Position numbers and translations under genes: made by a program
Assembly (NCBI GenBank): GCA_027563935.2
Contig: CM050446.2
Location: 32,801,501 to 32,865,500 of the forward strand
DNA: 64,000 bases
From: Costus lasius
Lineage: Eukaryota; Streptophyta; Magnoliopsida; Zingiberales; Costaceae
Direction of reading: 5' to 3'
Notes under the pieces: generated by a model
Database searches by the model: none
What the model saw: only the letters and a program-made list of their open reading frames with translations
Told to the model about the DNA's origin: nothing
Shown here: positions 46,879 to 58,810 of the stretch, in pieces
Position numbering within the stretch: position 1 is the stretch's first letter
How the letters are laid out: the number at the start of each line of letters is the position of its first letter

Positions 46879-48885
46879 ACGCACCTTTAGAGAAAATGGC
46901 TTGGAATTGGCGTATCTTCTTGTTGGTGCGTCTTCATCCATGGTGGCGCACCTCTTGAGCACCTAATGAAGGCATCTATAGGAGGCGCCATGCCACTTCC
47001 ATAATGAGGGCGCCTATGTGGCTGGCCAAGCAAGGCATGGTTGCCCAAACATGAGATGATCGAGGGAAGTGATTTGGCCTTCATTAGAAAGTCTTCCCCT
47101 CTCTTCCTTCTCCTAGCGAATGACTGGGGCATGTATTGGTCAATCATGCCAATAGAGGAGGCATCTGGCTTTGTATAAATAGGCAAGGCAGGGGTATGGC
47201 CATAACGCACAACATAATTTTCTTCTCCTCTCTCTGTATGGCCAATGCCCTCCTCCTCTCACTATGCACTACCACCCTCCTCCCTTGTTGTGACTAGGTT
47301 TTTGCTTCCGAGGCTAGCACCAAAGTGTGAAGTGGGGTGATCTTCAAGGGGTTGATGTGTAGATACTAGTAAAGGGCGAACACTTGCGCGTCTATAGCCG
47401 TTGATGCCAAGCATGCTTCAGAGGTAAAGTTACTATCATGTCCCTTAAACAATCTCACATGGATCCTCTTAGCATGAGGGAAATTATTTTAGGTATCCAC
47501 TGCATATTTTTTCTATCTACCTGCCATTTTTTCCCAATACTTGTATTAGAGCCATTTGCAAGAAACTAAGGGGATTTTTTGGTATTTCACATGTTATGTC
47601 ATTAGAACAATTTTAGAATGTCGCTAAAATTTTCTAAATAATTTTTTGGTACATGTATGAATTTTTAGGGATAGAGTACCTACCTAATTTGTAATTTTTG
47701 ATGCCCTCATCTTCAAGGATGCACCTGTCAACTTTGACAATATTTTTGCATCCTCGTGTGAAGAAATTCAAGTGATTAAAAATTTTCTAAAATAGTATGG
47801 GTATGTCTACAAATTTATTATATGAAAATTTTAATTTTTGTATATTAAATTTATGGAATTTTGGGTGGATATGAAACCTGTCATATTTGGCAAATTGTTA
47901 TGTGTAACCCTTAAATTGCCAAATTAGCCCAAAACTTTTATTATATGTCAATGAATTATTGCATAGTTTTTGGGACATTAATGAACTAAAATTAAAATTG
48001 CATGTGAAATGATAATTTTACCCTTATAGTGAGCATTTAATAATGCTCATTTGATATGATCATCTAGTAAGCCCTAATTGTGTGTATGTGAATGCATGTA
48101 TGTACTCTGTGATGAATGCTTGTAAAATAATTTTTCGCAGCCTGTGTGTTGTACTTCTTTCCTTATATATCTCAATGTAAATGTTTTCATTTATTCTAAA
48201 AATTTCAAAGATGTAATTTTTAGAATAGGATTTATTTTATTTTTTACTTCATATCCGGAGGAGCTCTGGAGGATCACAGTGATCTTTGCATGCTTGAAGC
48301 ATGGTGACCGAAACTATAAGGAAGAAGGATAAGCATCATATTAAGGATTTTGAGCTGGAGCTTGAAACAACTTGAAGACAAGGAAGCCTGCTGGTGTCGG
48401 GCCTTATGGCATGAAGCCGACAGCCATCTCCTTTGCCTCGTGTGTGGGGCTTTCCATCCTAAGTCTTGACTTGCCTCATCTATCGATTGAGATGAGACAA
48501 GAGAAAGAAAGGGATATGACCATATCTAGTTTGCTTATCATGCCTATGATGTTATTTTTATGAGTCTTGCTATAACCATAGAGTCTTGCATGCTAGACTA
48601 AAAGATAAAAAACAACATATAGAGTTTTGGCGAGACCATGAGAAAACCCATATGAGTTAATATCAAGTATGGATTAGCCTTCTAATGTGTAGCCCTTGTC
48701 AAACTACTAATCAGTAGTGTTGTGAATTATTTTCTACCCTCATGGGACACACCCACTTATCTTTAGATGGCATGTGGTGACAATATGTGCCCTAGTTCCC
48801 ATACATTTATGTTGGGACATGCCCTCGCGAGGTATATGTTGGCCTTGGGCATAACAGCCAGGTTGGACTTGACTAGATGGACATG

Positions 48886-50553
48886 TGATGCGTTCGCAAG
48901 TGTACGGATACGTCGAAGTAATAAAAGATATCGAACCCATAGAGACCTTTGTGTTAAGTACCAAATAATTGAATTCTTACTAGCTAAGCAATCGATGTAC
49001 GATGGTTATAAAGCAAAAAACGAACAATGAAGACTAACGTTGAAAATCAGATAAAGAAAACTAAGACTAAGGTTTCATCACTTTTTAATTCCTATGACTA
49101 GATATAATAAAGTTTTTATTAATTATTCAAATCATGATAAAGAATAAGTTTACTTAAAAAGAAATAGTCTCATTTCGGACGTCCAATTTACACGGATCTA
49201 GCATTCACTTTCATGACTTGCTGCTCAGTGTTAAATAAAAGTAAATCAAATAAAAATAATTAAATTCACTTTCATAAATTTAAATCTCAAAGGCAACTTC
49301 TAAGGTAAAATTAAGTAGTTTCATACTTTAATTTTATAAGTTTTACCTAAGGGGGTCTAATAATCAAAATCACCTTTCGGTCCATATTATCATTTCTAAA
49401 ACAAGAAATCATTAGATCAAGATATCAACATGTGAAATAAGCATAAAAAATTAGAAGTCTAGGACTTAGCTACTTTCATAGTCTAGGTTTCTAGAACTTA
49501 ATTTAAGGGTTCTAGGTTCATAAATCACCTTTCAGTTCATATTATAAATCTTAAAACTTGCAGATACTTTAAAACTAATAATTTCAAAGTAAATAAATCA
49601 CAGAGGCAAAATTATCATTCATAGAATAATTAATAAGTAAAAATCATCTAATCAGTACAGAATTAAAAGGAAATTACTCCCTAAGTCCAAAAGAAATGAT
49701 TACGCTACCAAAGTCATAGGAACACAATAAATATTCATAAAAAATACTCAGAATTCAAAAAAAAGAGAAAACAAGGTTTTATTGTAATCACATGGGTGTG
49801 ATCAAAAATCACAGCCCAGTGATTTTGAAATTTTTTGGCTGCTATAGTACCGACTACTACAGTCACCGGCTACCACAGTGTTTTGTGATTTTCCCCTTCT
49901 GGCTAAGATTTCTTTTGTCGATTTCTCCCTTGTTTGAACTCCTTTCGATCTAAAATTTTCAGTGTGTCTTCTCCTCCCTTAGGCATAACTTCCCTAAAAA
50001 TTTTGCCACCAGAAATGCCCTCTACATCTCACGGCGAGAGGACAAGCCATAGTGGCACCTCCTCTGATTTCTCCCTCAATCCTATATGATAACGTACGAT
50101 AAGCGGGTTGAATCCTCTCCTCTCCTCCAATTATTGAACAATCCTATATTTTTAGTTTTCCAATTGTGCCTTGAATTTTCCTAATTTGGTGAAGGAAAAA
50201 TCAGAATATATGGTCAACGAAGGACTCGGCTGTGTGGTGACTGTTCCCCTGTTTTAGTAGAATCATACCCCCTATGAAATTTTCAATTTATTTTTCACAT
50301 GGGTGTGACAATAAGAAAAATTCTAAATTTGACCCCCGAGCTTAAAATTTCGCCCTAATTCCATTTCTAGACGCTGATTTCTTCAAATCCATTGAAAACA
50401 AGCTTATTTTACCTAGAAAGTCAAAAACATAAGAAGATGTGTAGATTCCGAAATAATCAACCAATTAAGTTTAAAAATAAGCAAAATAACATAAATATGA
50501 CTTAGAAAGATAATATAAAGATATAAAATTTACTATGACTTTTTGAGTCATCA
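48886..50553 (-). repeat. Gypsy solo LTR, TSD ACATG
   Basis: Minus-strand TGATGACTCA...GCATCA with exact TSD ACATG at 48881-48885 and 50554-50558; 1668 bp. Same family as the inverted LTRs at 33345-37974. The E2 leader reads through once it is removed. Confidence 0.95.
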
Positions 50554-50921
50554 ACATGTGCTAGATGCACGATGAAAATCTAGAGGCAATTGTCAAGAGG
50601 TTAGGGTCTTGTCAATTACTTCCAACCCTTGTTGGACACAAGGCACCTAGAGAGTCTTGATTAAGAGGAGTTGCACTGCATGCAATTGGTTAGTGAGCTT
50701 ACTTAAGGAAGCATGGGCTACATTGTGCAATTCATCCCACTCTTTTGGGATGCAGAACCATGTGGATTTAGTATTCTATTCTCACTAGAAAATCTATGAT
50801 TTTCTGAATTGACATTTTAGGGTTATTAATTTGTTTAAAATAGTATAATCATAATCATTTAATAAAAGTACTTATTAAATGATTTCTTACATGGTACTTA
50901 CTTTACATTTTATTATTGTAG

Positions 50922-51938
50922 ATTCATGGCAACTTTTTCAAACACATATGCATTTGCTTTCTGATCAGTCCTTTTAAGGGACAAGTTGGATAGTACTAAC
51001 TTTAAAATCTGGTATGAAAATCTACTAGATGTGATGAGATAAAAGGACAAGCTGTATATCCTTGAGCGACTGTGTTTTGAGCCATGTTTACCTGGGTCAC
51101 TCAGTATGAGTGAGATACTTATATGAAGCATCACAATGATGTTTTTAATATCGCATGTCTTATGTTGTGTACTATGTCCTGAATTGGAAAACCAGTTCAA
51201 AGAGATGGAGGCTTATGAGATAATTGAAAGCCTCAAACATCCTTGTATGGAAACAAGTATCAATAGAAGGGCCTAAGGAATCAATAGCATCATGCGAGGG
51301 ACCTATAGAGGTGAAGCCTAAGGTTTGCTCAGTCCTTATGATTAGAAGGATAGAGAAACCAAGGGCTTACCTCAAGGCACTCAAAAAGAGGCTAAAGAAG
51401 GCAAAGAACAAGAGGTGGTGACTTTGTGGTATGGTGGGCCACAAGGAGAAGAATTGCAAGAGGATGACCTGAAGGGAGGCTGGGCTTTCGCTTTTGGATT
51501 GGGTATGTATATTATCAAGGTCATTATGTCTACATCTATTTCATGGGTATTGGATACCACATGTGGACCTGACATTTGTATAAATGTGTAGGGGCTCAAG
51601 AGAAGTAGGACTGTTAGATTTGGAGAGATTGATTTGCGCATTGGCAATGAAGCACCTATGGTTATTGTTGCTGTTGGCGCATATTGAACCTCAACTAGAA
51701 CTATTCCTTTGCTATTATGTACCTAGTTTGACTAAAATCATTGTATCCACCCCAACATTGGCTAGGATGAAATTTAGCTTTGAACTAATGAACAATATTT
51801 GTTCATTTTCGAAGGCTAATATGTTTTATGGTTATGGTGTTTTGAGCAATGAATAGTTTAGTGTGTAACATAAATACTAAAAGAATAAAACCTAATGGAA
51901 TTATTGATACATACCTATGGAATTGTCGACTTGGCCAT
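50922..51938 (+). pseudogene. gag: E2 Gag-protease remnant
   Basis: Start region ATGGCAACTTTTTC at 50925 directly after TTGTAG. Traces of the copia Gag: KLYILER near 51050, a decayed knuckle LCGMVGHKEKNC near 51422-51460, then protease ISWVLDTTCG near 51537-51565 and RFGEIDLRIGNEA near 51615-51655, and finally LWNCRLGH at 51910-51938 (start of the preintegrase motif). Many frameshifts and stops; cut by the LTR of B. Confidence 0.75.
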
Positions 51939-53432
51939 TGACATGTACTGAAGTTCACGGTAATGTCACAGTAATATAAAAGATTGTCGATCCCACAGGG
52001 AACAAGGTTAATTACTAGACGATCTAAGTTTTAAAAGCTAAGCAGTTCAAATTGTGGTTTTCGAAATCAGTAAGCAATCACGAGAACTTGATTACAACTT
52101 AAACGAAAGTTATCAGTAGGAGAGACATCAGGACTTCGGTATCCACCATATTGATGAATCTATCTAAATTAAAACATATATGTTACATGAGTTCATAGTA
52201 TTGCATAAGGAATCTTTCCTTTAGTACAGGTCGGCCCCTTGCGATAGGTACAACCTGGTATGTACCTAAAACGATCTCTTACTCTCGTCGTAAATCGTTT
52301 TAGATAAATCCATTGGGTTCAGTGAAAGATTATGTTACCCTCGAGCGAACCTTAACTACTCTCGTATTAGAAGTTGACAAGTTTTACTTAGGGGATCCGC
52401 CAACACCATCATCCTTGCGGTCAGGATCGTGTTGACTAACACATGAAACTACGTGGCCAAAGGAATATCATGAGATTGCAATAACTAAGTAATATATGCT
52501 CATATGATCATCAAAATAACATAACACGTTCAAATCATACGATAGAATTCATCAACAGGCTTCAACCGAGTCCCGAATAGGGTTTTACGCTACAAGATTC
52601 ATGTAAACTCGCATAAATCTCTTTGATAAATCACGAAAATTACAAGCAAACACCAAAGAGAGGAAGGAGAAGGGGAATCGAACGTATCCTTCTGAAATTG
52701 TGAAGATCCATTGCGAAATCTCTTCAAAATTGCCTCCAAAAGCTCTATCACCTGTTCCATTTGCCTTATCCACTTCGTGCCTTGATTCCTCGCCGATTAG
52801 GTAACAATAAAGAGGGCTTTTATAATCTATTGATTTGCCGCTCTCCAAGCTTTCCAAAACTTATTTTCTTTCCTTTTTTGGAATTTTCTTGAGCTCAAAA
52901 TCGAAAGAAAACCGGATGGAACTCGAAGTCATTATCGCGATCACGGGCGAACCCCAACATGTTCACCCGCCTGTGAAGTATGCTGTGAAGTTTTGTAAAG
53001 AAAGAATCACCGGCGTGTTCACCAGGCTGTGCAGTGTTCTATTCTCTTCTGCAAAAATTGTCTTCGATGGAATCATGGCTGAACACCAATGCGTTCACCT
53101 GCCTGTGAAGTGTTCTGTGCAGTTTCAGATTTGCATGTGAATCACGGGTGAACCCCGGTGTGTTCACCTGGCTGTGATTTTCAAATGAGCTCCGTTTGAA
53201 TCCAAATTTTCTGTGCAACCTCGTCTCCTCATAAGAAACCACACCATGACTTCAGAAAATCCAAAAAACTCCAAAAATGGGTGATTTTACCTGAAATTTC
53301 ATAAAGACGAGAAAAAGTGAAGATTCTGAAGCAAATAAGTAAATAAGCCTATATGGAGCGTAAAAACATCACAATTAGCCTAGTTTAAAAATAGAATAAC
53401 ACTAGAAATCACTATCAAAATGCAAGGCATCA
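51939..53432 (-). repeat. 3' LTR of Ty3/gypsy element B
   Basis: Minus-strand TGATGCCTTGCATTTTG start at 53432, end TGTCA at 51939-51943; 1494 bp. TATA box TATAAAAG at 52818-52825 on the minus strand. Palindrome array GGTGAAC...GTTCACC at about 52930-53180. Inserted in E2; the left flank (candidate TSD) is GCCAT. Confidence 0.9.
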
Positions 53433-54860
53433 ATTACTCCCAGACTTAGATCTTTGCTTGTCCTCAAGCAATAAACTAAGATGAAATACATGGTAGGTAC
53501 AAAAGTAATCATTCTTGCTGAAAGTATGCATCCAAATTAGATAATATCTATAAGCAATCCAGGATCCAGATAGATGAAATCAAATGATTATATAATGTCT
53601 AAAATGTTCAGCAGATGGGTCCCATGATCTCTGGAAATCAAGGCATTCAGCTAACGACATACAAAGAATTCAATTAAGTACACATGCCACTCATGAAAAA
53701 TCCATCGTATCCAAAAATCCACTTGTTGGGAAGGACACAAATGTGATGTTGGGAAAACATGCTCTACTTCTCATTTTGTTTAGGTTTAAAGTCAAAACCA
53801 TATGGAGTATTATACTTCAACTCATGTCTTAGGTACCACTGCCAATTTTTTACAGTGCCAAGTAGAGGAGTCTCTTTTAGACTTCAACTCACATCTTAGG
53901 TACCACTGCCAATTTTTCACAGTGCCAAGTAGAGGAGTCTAAGAGTTTTTTTTAATAGAACATAGAGGGAGTGCTCTCGTCACATACGTGATCATTCCCC
54001 AACAAGAAGTATGAATCATGGAATGAATAAGCGGATATATGTCTCAACAAGAAATCATGTGTAAGCTACTAGCATGCTATCCTTGAACAATCACAGAAGT
54101 GTGTGACCCACTAATCAACAATTTTGATCATTCTAATCAACAAAAAAATTTCATAATCATGGAATAAATGGACAGAATCATAGATTATATTCTAATTGGA
54201 TGACACATTCATCAAATTATAATCTTTTCATACCTTACATGAATTAAATCTCATAGTTTATACAAGTAGCTATCATAGGATCAGGATCATAGTCACAACA
54301 TGTTCATTAACTAATTGATTGGTTGAATTGAAATTGCCTAAACTCCAGAAATAATTTCATTAAAGCATATTAAGCAAATAGTCATAGCAAGGACTGATTC
54401 ATCATAGTGTAATTGTCTAAAGCATGATCTCGGTCATTCTTAATTCAATTAATAAACATGACCATCATATGTTGACAAATGAAATAATATCAAAACATCA
54501 TATGGCACCACAAGAAATATAATATAGGACAATAAACATCACATACCAAACTAAACCAACATAGGCAAGAGTGTTAAAATATCCATATATCTAAGTCAGG
54601 GCCTGGAGATGAGACCAGGCCCTCAAATGGTGGCATATAGGAACAATACCAAATAAATACCCGCACATGTATCATCAGTAGCAAATAAGTCAACATCATG
54701 AAAGTAAGCAGCAAGTCATACAAGAAGCATCATAACAACCAAAAGTAACCAGAAAGCAGACAGCTCACCCACTCTAAACGTCGCATAGTCCTCTATGCAA
54801 AGTTCGGATACATGAGAAGAGTAGGTGGAAGTCCAAGACGAGGGAAGCTCACTTCTTCTT
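53433..54860 (-). other. 3' internal region of element B
   Basis: Minus strand: end of the accessory ORF (RSCKKK then stop near 54862, matching RSRKRR in element A), long AT-rich 3' region, tandem hairpin motif (53837-53857, 53904-53924), then GCTTGAGGACAAGC at 53455-53468 and a purine-rich CTGGGAGT just before the LTR. No other ORF. Confidence 0.7.
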
Positions 54861-55189
54861 ACACGATCGAGAGTGATGCAGCTACTATAGGTGGGTTGCT
54901 CCTTAGCTCCGTACTCTAGGGTTTCATGAGACGATGATCGGAAAACGTGAGAGGGTCTTGAGACGAGGGAAGTAAAAGCGCATCGGAAAATGAGCAACGA
55001 GAAAACCAGTGAGAAACAATGTGGAAGACGGCGATGAATACGTTTCGGGGCAACACAGACGACGAAGAAACCAACAACACCCAACTACATAAATGAAACT
55101 CACTAACATCTCTTAGCAAGCGATTTAAGCATAGCACAACAACAAGGGCAACAGACTTAGCAGCGGCTCAGCTCGCGCGCCTATGAACC
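54861..55189 (-). pseudogene. Element B accessory ORF remnant and junction
   Basis: A 70-bp stretch (YGAKEQPTYSS-like in one frame) resembles the C-terminal part of the ORF at 2-559; frameshifted. Beyond about 54960 I cannot tell accessory ORF from the end of the next LTR. Confidence 0.4.
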
Positions 55190-56150
55190 TGCAATCACAC
55201 CAAAGCCAAGGAACGTCCATGTCTCTGGCATACGGATGCCCGTGGGTAAGGAAAGCAAATAAGAACAACACAGCGAAATCTTAAAACAGGCGAACTTGAC
55301 CCACCGGAGGTGATGGGATTTACTTCTTGGAAATGAAAGACGATTACAATCGGTAGGCGAGGAATCGAGACCGAGCCAAGGATCACACACCTTGCTCCAC
55401 ACTCTAACGTCGCCACAAGGCTCTGGAGTCAAGACACCAACCTCCACTCTTACACACTTTGAAGTTGAGGCACCAACCACAGCTTCTGCACACACTAGGA
55501 GCACTCTATCACACAAGAGAACTGAGAAACAAGCTAGGCTCCAGCTCCCTTTTGTAGACCAAGGGAGGGAGCAATCACACATCAAGCATGACTCGGGAAT
55601 AACACACCACAAGCATGACTACCTACTCTAACAAACTAAAGTAGTCAATATGCTACTGATGCAAGCGGCAACTAACTACTACCAACTAAAGTGGATGAGG
55701 GAATCTGAAGCTGGGCGCTTGGGCTGGGCCTCCTGGGTTGCAACTGGGCAATCAAAGCTGGGCCTCCTAGGCTGCAACTGCCGTCAAACCATCTCCGACC
55801 ACGCGGCAATGAAACAGTAGAATTTGCTGATGGTGGGTTGATTCATGACCGTGCTAGCATGTTCTTGAGCCGTGTTGGTCAACTAGTTGTGGTAGTGATT
55901 GTTGACTGGGTCTTCGGGTGGCTGGGGTGCCAAGCACATGGGCCACACCACCTTCGTGTGGGCTGATAATGGACTGATGACGCCCATGTACCGATCTGGT
56001 GGTTGACTTAAACATTGAGATCTCATTATCGTGATTGCGTTGGGCCCCTTTGAATTCATTAGGGGAGGTGGAACCTTCTCTGGAGGGAAGTCTATAGAAT
56101 GGCCATGTTTTTCTGGTTCTAGAGCTGCTAAGGATGGTCCTCCTGCATCA
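55190..56150 (-). repeat. 3' LTR of chromovirus-type gypsy element
   Basis: Minus start TGATGCAGGAGGACC at 56150, directly after the polypurine tract TAAAATAGGGGGGAT. The end at 55190 (GTGATTGCA) is a guess; no TSD is visible. A TATA-like CTACAAAAGGGAG is near 55545-55560, and a ~35-bp tandem duplication (GCTGGGCCTCCT) at about 55722-55790. Confidence 0.6.
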
Positions 56151-56165
56151 ATCCCCCCTATTTTA
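56151..56165 (-). other. Polypurine tract of the chromovirus-type element
   Basis: Minus-strand TAAAATAGGGGGGAT between the pol stop and the LTR start. Confidence 0.8.
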
Positions 56166-57511
56166 AAGAGTTCTCCTCCGGAGAACTAAGGGGATGCTCA
56201 TCGGTGGCGAGGGGCTCCTCTAGTGTGTCGTGGTAGGGAAGAAGGTCTGCAACGTTGAATACAGGATGGATCCCCATGCTGTCCGGTAGATTGAGGACAT
56301 AGGCGTCAGAGCCTACCCGCTGTAGTACCACATAGGGCCCCATGTACCGTGCTTGTAGCTTAAAATGCACCCGATTTGCTACTCGCTCAGGGTGGATGCG
56401 CACCCTCACCAGATCACCTGCACTAAAGTGGAGTGGCCTACGGTGTTCGTTGGCCTTCAGAGCATTCTGAGTGTTGCCCAAAAAGATATGATGCTTAACT
56501 TCCTCTTACAAACTCGCAATATGACTGGCAAAGGAAAATCCATGCTCAAAAAGATGGGACTCCATGGGAAGGTCATGCAAGTCAATGGGTTTGCGTGGGT
56601 TCTGTCCAAGGACCACTTAGAAGGAACTTAGACCGATAAACTGATTGACCGCACTATTATATGCGAATTCGGCAATATAATAGTGTCCAAGGACCACTTG
56701 GAAGGTCATGCAAGTCAATGGGTTTGCATGGATTCTATCCAGCAACCTTTGTTTGGCCATCAGTTTGGGGGTGATAGGCTGTAGAAAACTTAAGGGCGGT
56801 CCCTAATAGTGCCCATAGTGATCGCCAAAAATGGCTCACAAAGTGGGTGTCGCGATCGGACACTATAGAAAATGGGAGGCCATGGAGGCAAACTACCTCC
56901 CTAATGAAGAGATAGGCTATGTGGGACACATCTGCTATCCTAGAACAAGGGATGAAATAGGCCATCTTGGAGAACCGATCCACTACGACGTAGACGAAAT
57001 CGAATCGAGACACAGTGCCTAGGACAAAGTCCATGCTGAGGTCCCTCCATGGAACTGTAGAAATAGGTAGTGGGGTGTACAGGCCAATGTTCAGTGGTCG
57101 AGGCTTAGCCATTTGGCAAATGCCGTAGTGGTGGACAATGCGCCCGATGTCTTTGCGCAAGGAGGGCCAAAATAGGCACTCCTCGGCCATCTCAAATGCC
57201 TTGTCATGCCCATGGTGGCCAGCAATGCCACCCGCGTGCAACTCTAACAGAAGGCGGTTGTGAAGGGGGGACCGGGGAATACACAACCGATTCCCAAAGA
57301 ACAAGTAGCCCTCATACAACTGGTAAGGTGAATCGACATCCTCAGACTCGCTCAGGTGAGTATAGATAGCACCAAAATCGGGGCAGCTAGGGTACTCATC
57401 CTTAACATAGGTGAAGGTATTGATGCGGGTATGCATAACATACAAAAGGGTCCTTACTCGGCTTATGGTGTCCGCTACAACGTTCTCCTTACCCGCCTTA
57501 TGATTAATCAC
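56158..57511 (-). pseudogene. pol: Ty3/gypsy integrase (chromovirus type)
   Basis: Zinc-finger part HAGGIAGHHGHDKAF...CLFWPSLRKDI, core with first Asp in LSMDFVLGT and second in IVSDRDTHFVS. The catalytic Glu expected in HPQTDGQTEV is Lys (HPQTDGQTKV). The C-terminal GPY-type module is present (LQARYMGPYVVLQRVG, HPVFNVADLLPYHDTLEEP). No chromodomain follows; the frame stops 8 bp before the polypurine tract. The region between core and GPY module holds stops and a copied block of about 60 bp, so the gene is dead. Confidence 0.9.
56568..56750. repeat. Duplicated ~60-bp block inside the integrase
   Basis: GGTCATGCAAGTCAATGGGT occurs at 56573 and 56703, and GTCCAAGGACCACTT occurs at 56603 and 56688. 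Sequence belonging to the KPIDLHDLP region is placed a second time right after the QTKV motif. Confidence 0.8.
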
Positions 57512-57520
57512 AAAAGAGTA

Positions 57521-58806
57521 CTATTGCAAGTACTCCACCCATTTGGCATGTCGAGTACCCAACTTTTTTTGGGCGCTCAAGAAGGATAAGGCCTGGTGGT
57601 CACTATACAAGACGAACTCTCGGTAGAGTAAATAGTGCCTCCACTGCCTTAACGATTGGACAATGGCATAGAATTCTTTGTCATATGTGGAGTACCGCTG
57701 CCAAACAGTGTTCAATTTTTCGCTAAAGAAGGCAACCGGGTGGCCTTCTTGGCTCAGAGTTGCTCCGATCCTAGTACCGGAGGCATCGCATGCGACTTTA
57801 GAAAAGCTAGGAAGTCGAAGAACAGGGGATGTAGTAAGGGCATCAAAGGCACACTGAGTGGCCGGTGTCCACTCAAAGTCATCTTTCGACAGACACTGGG
57901 TTAATGGGGTCGCAATGGTGCTAAACCCATGGATGAACCGATGGTAGAACCCAGCATGACCTAAGAAACTGCGAACCTCAGAAATAGTACGAGGTTTGGG
58001 CCAATGACGAATGACATCAATTTTGGCAGGGTCAATAGAAAGACCCTGGTCAGACACTATGTACCATTAAGGAAGAGGCACTCCTTCCGGAGAATCTCAA
58101 AGTTAGAGCGAAGATGCTCTAAGTGCTCCTCTCGGGTATGACTGAAAATCAGAATGTTGTCAAAGTAGACGACCAGGAATTTGCCCATGTAGGGCTTGAG
58201 GACTTGACGAATCAGCCTCATGAACGTGGAGGGGGCGTTTGTCAAGCCAAAGGGCATGATTAACAATTCATACAGACCATCCTTGGTCTTGAACGCAGTC
58301 TTCCATTTGTCCCCTTCACGGATGCGGACCTGGTGATATCCGCTCCGGAGGTCCAATTTGGTGAACCATGATGAGCCCGAAACCAAATCGAGCATGTCGT
58401 CAAGTCGGGGTATGGGAAACTGGTACTTGACACTAATCCTATTAATGGCTCAACTATCTATGCACATGCGCCACGATCCATCCTTATTGGGGGTGTGCAG
58501 GGCGGGGACAACGCATGGGCTAAGGCTCTTGTGGATGTACCCCTTGGTGAGGAGTTCATCCACTTGACGCTACAACTCGGCGTGTTCAGTGGGGTTGGGT
58601 CTATGGTGGGGCAACTTTGGGAGAGGGGCTCCCGACACCAAGTCTATTACGTGTTGGATCTCCCTTTCTAGGGGGAGTCCATGAGGCAGATCCTTAGGTG
58701 AGATGTCACTAAATTCAGACAAGAGGGGTGTGATGTCGGCTGGCGGGTCCGTCTCCGCACGGGGCGACGGGTCCACCGCCTCATGCAACATCAGGGCATA
58801 GACCAC
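57521..58806 (-). pseudogene. pol: Ty3/gypsy reverse transcriptase and RNase H
   Basis: Starts inside the pre-RT region ([18 protein letters not shown]), then [46 protein letters not shown] and the catalytic box [11 protein letters not shown], where the second Asp of YFDD is Asn. RNase H: VACDASGTRIGATL, YDKEFYAIV, SDHQALSFL. Stops at 58057, 57521 and near 58445. Gag, protease and 5' LTR are absent: the copia LTR at 58811 cuts it. Confidence 0.9.
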
Positions 58807-58810
58807 CTTG

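Larger units (their letters stand above)
46879..51938 (+). mobile_element. Decayed copia element E2
   Basis: LTR remnant 46879-47539 with TATAAATA at 47174-47181, PBS-like TTGTATTAGAGC at 47541, leader to 50921, gag and protease remnants to 51938. Interrupted by the solo LTR 48886-50553 and ended by the LTR of B. The ORF of 107 residues on the minus strand at 46887-47210 lies in the LTR and is not a gene. Confidence 0.75.

Noticed and set aside
46887..47210. 107-residue minus-strand frame
   Set aside because: Antisense to the promoter half of the E2 LTR; no recognisable motif.
55181..55612. 143-residue minus-strand frame and its overlaps
   Set aside because: Lies in the LTR of the chromovirus-type element; Cys/Ser-rich composition without domain motifs.
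55656..56150. A 495-bp LTR ending at TGATGCA (7-bp inverted ends)
   Set aside because: The promoter-like and leader-like text lies beyond 55656 on the minus strand, so a ~1-kb LTR fits better; the 7-bp match is probably chance.
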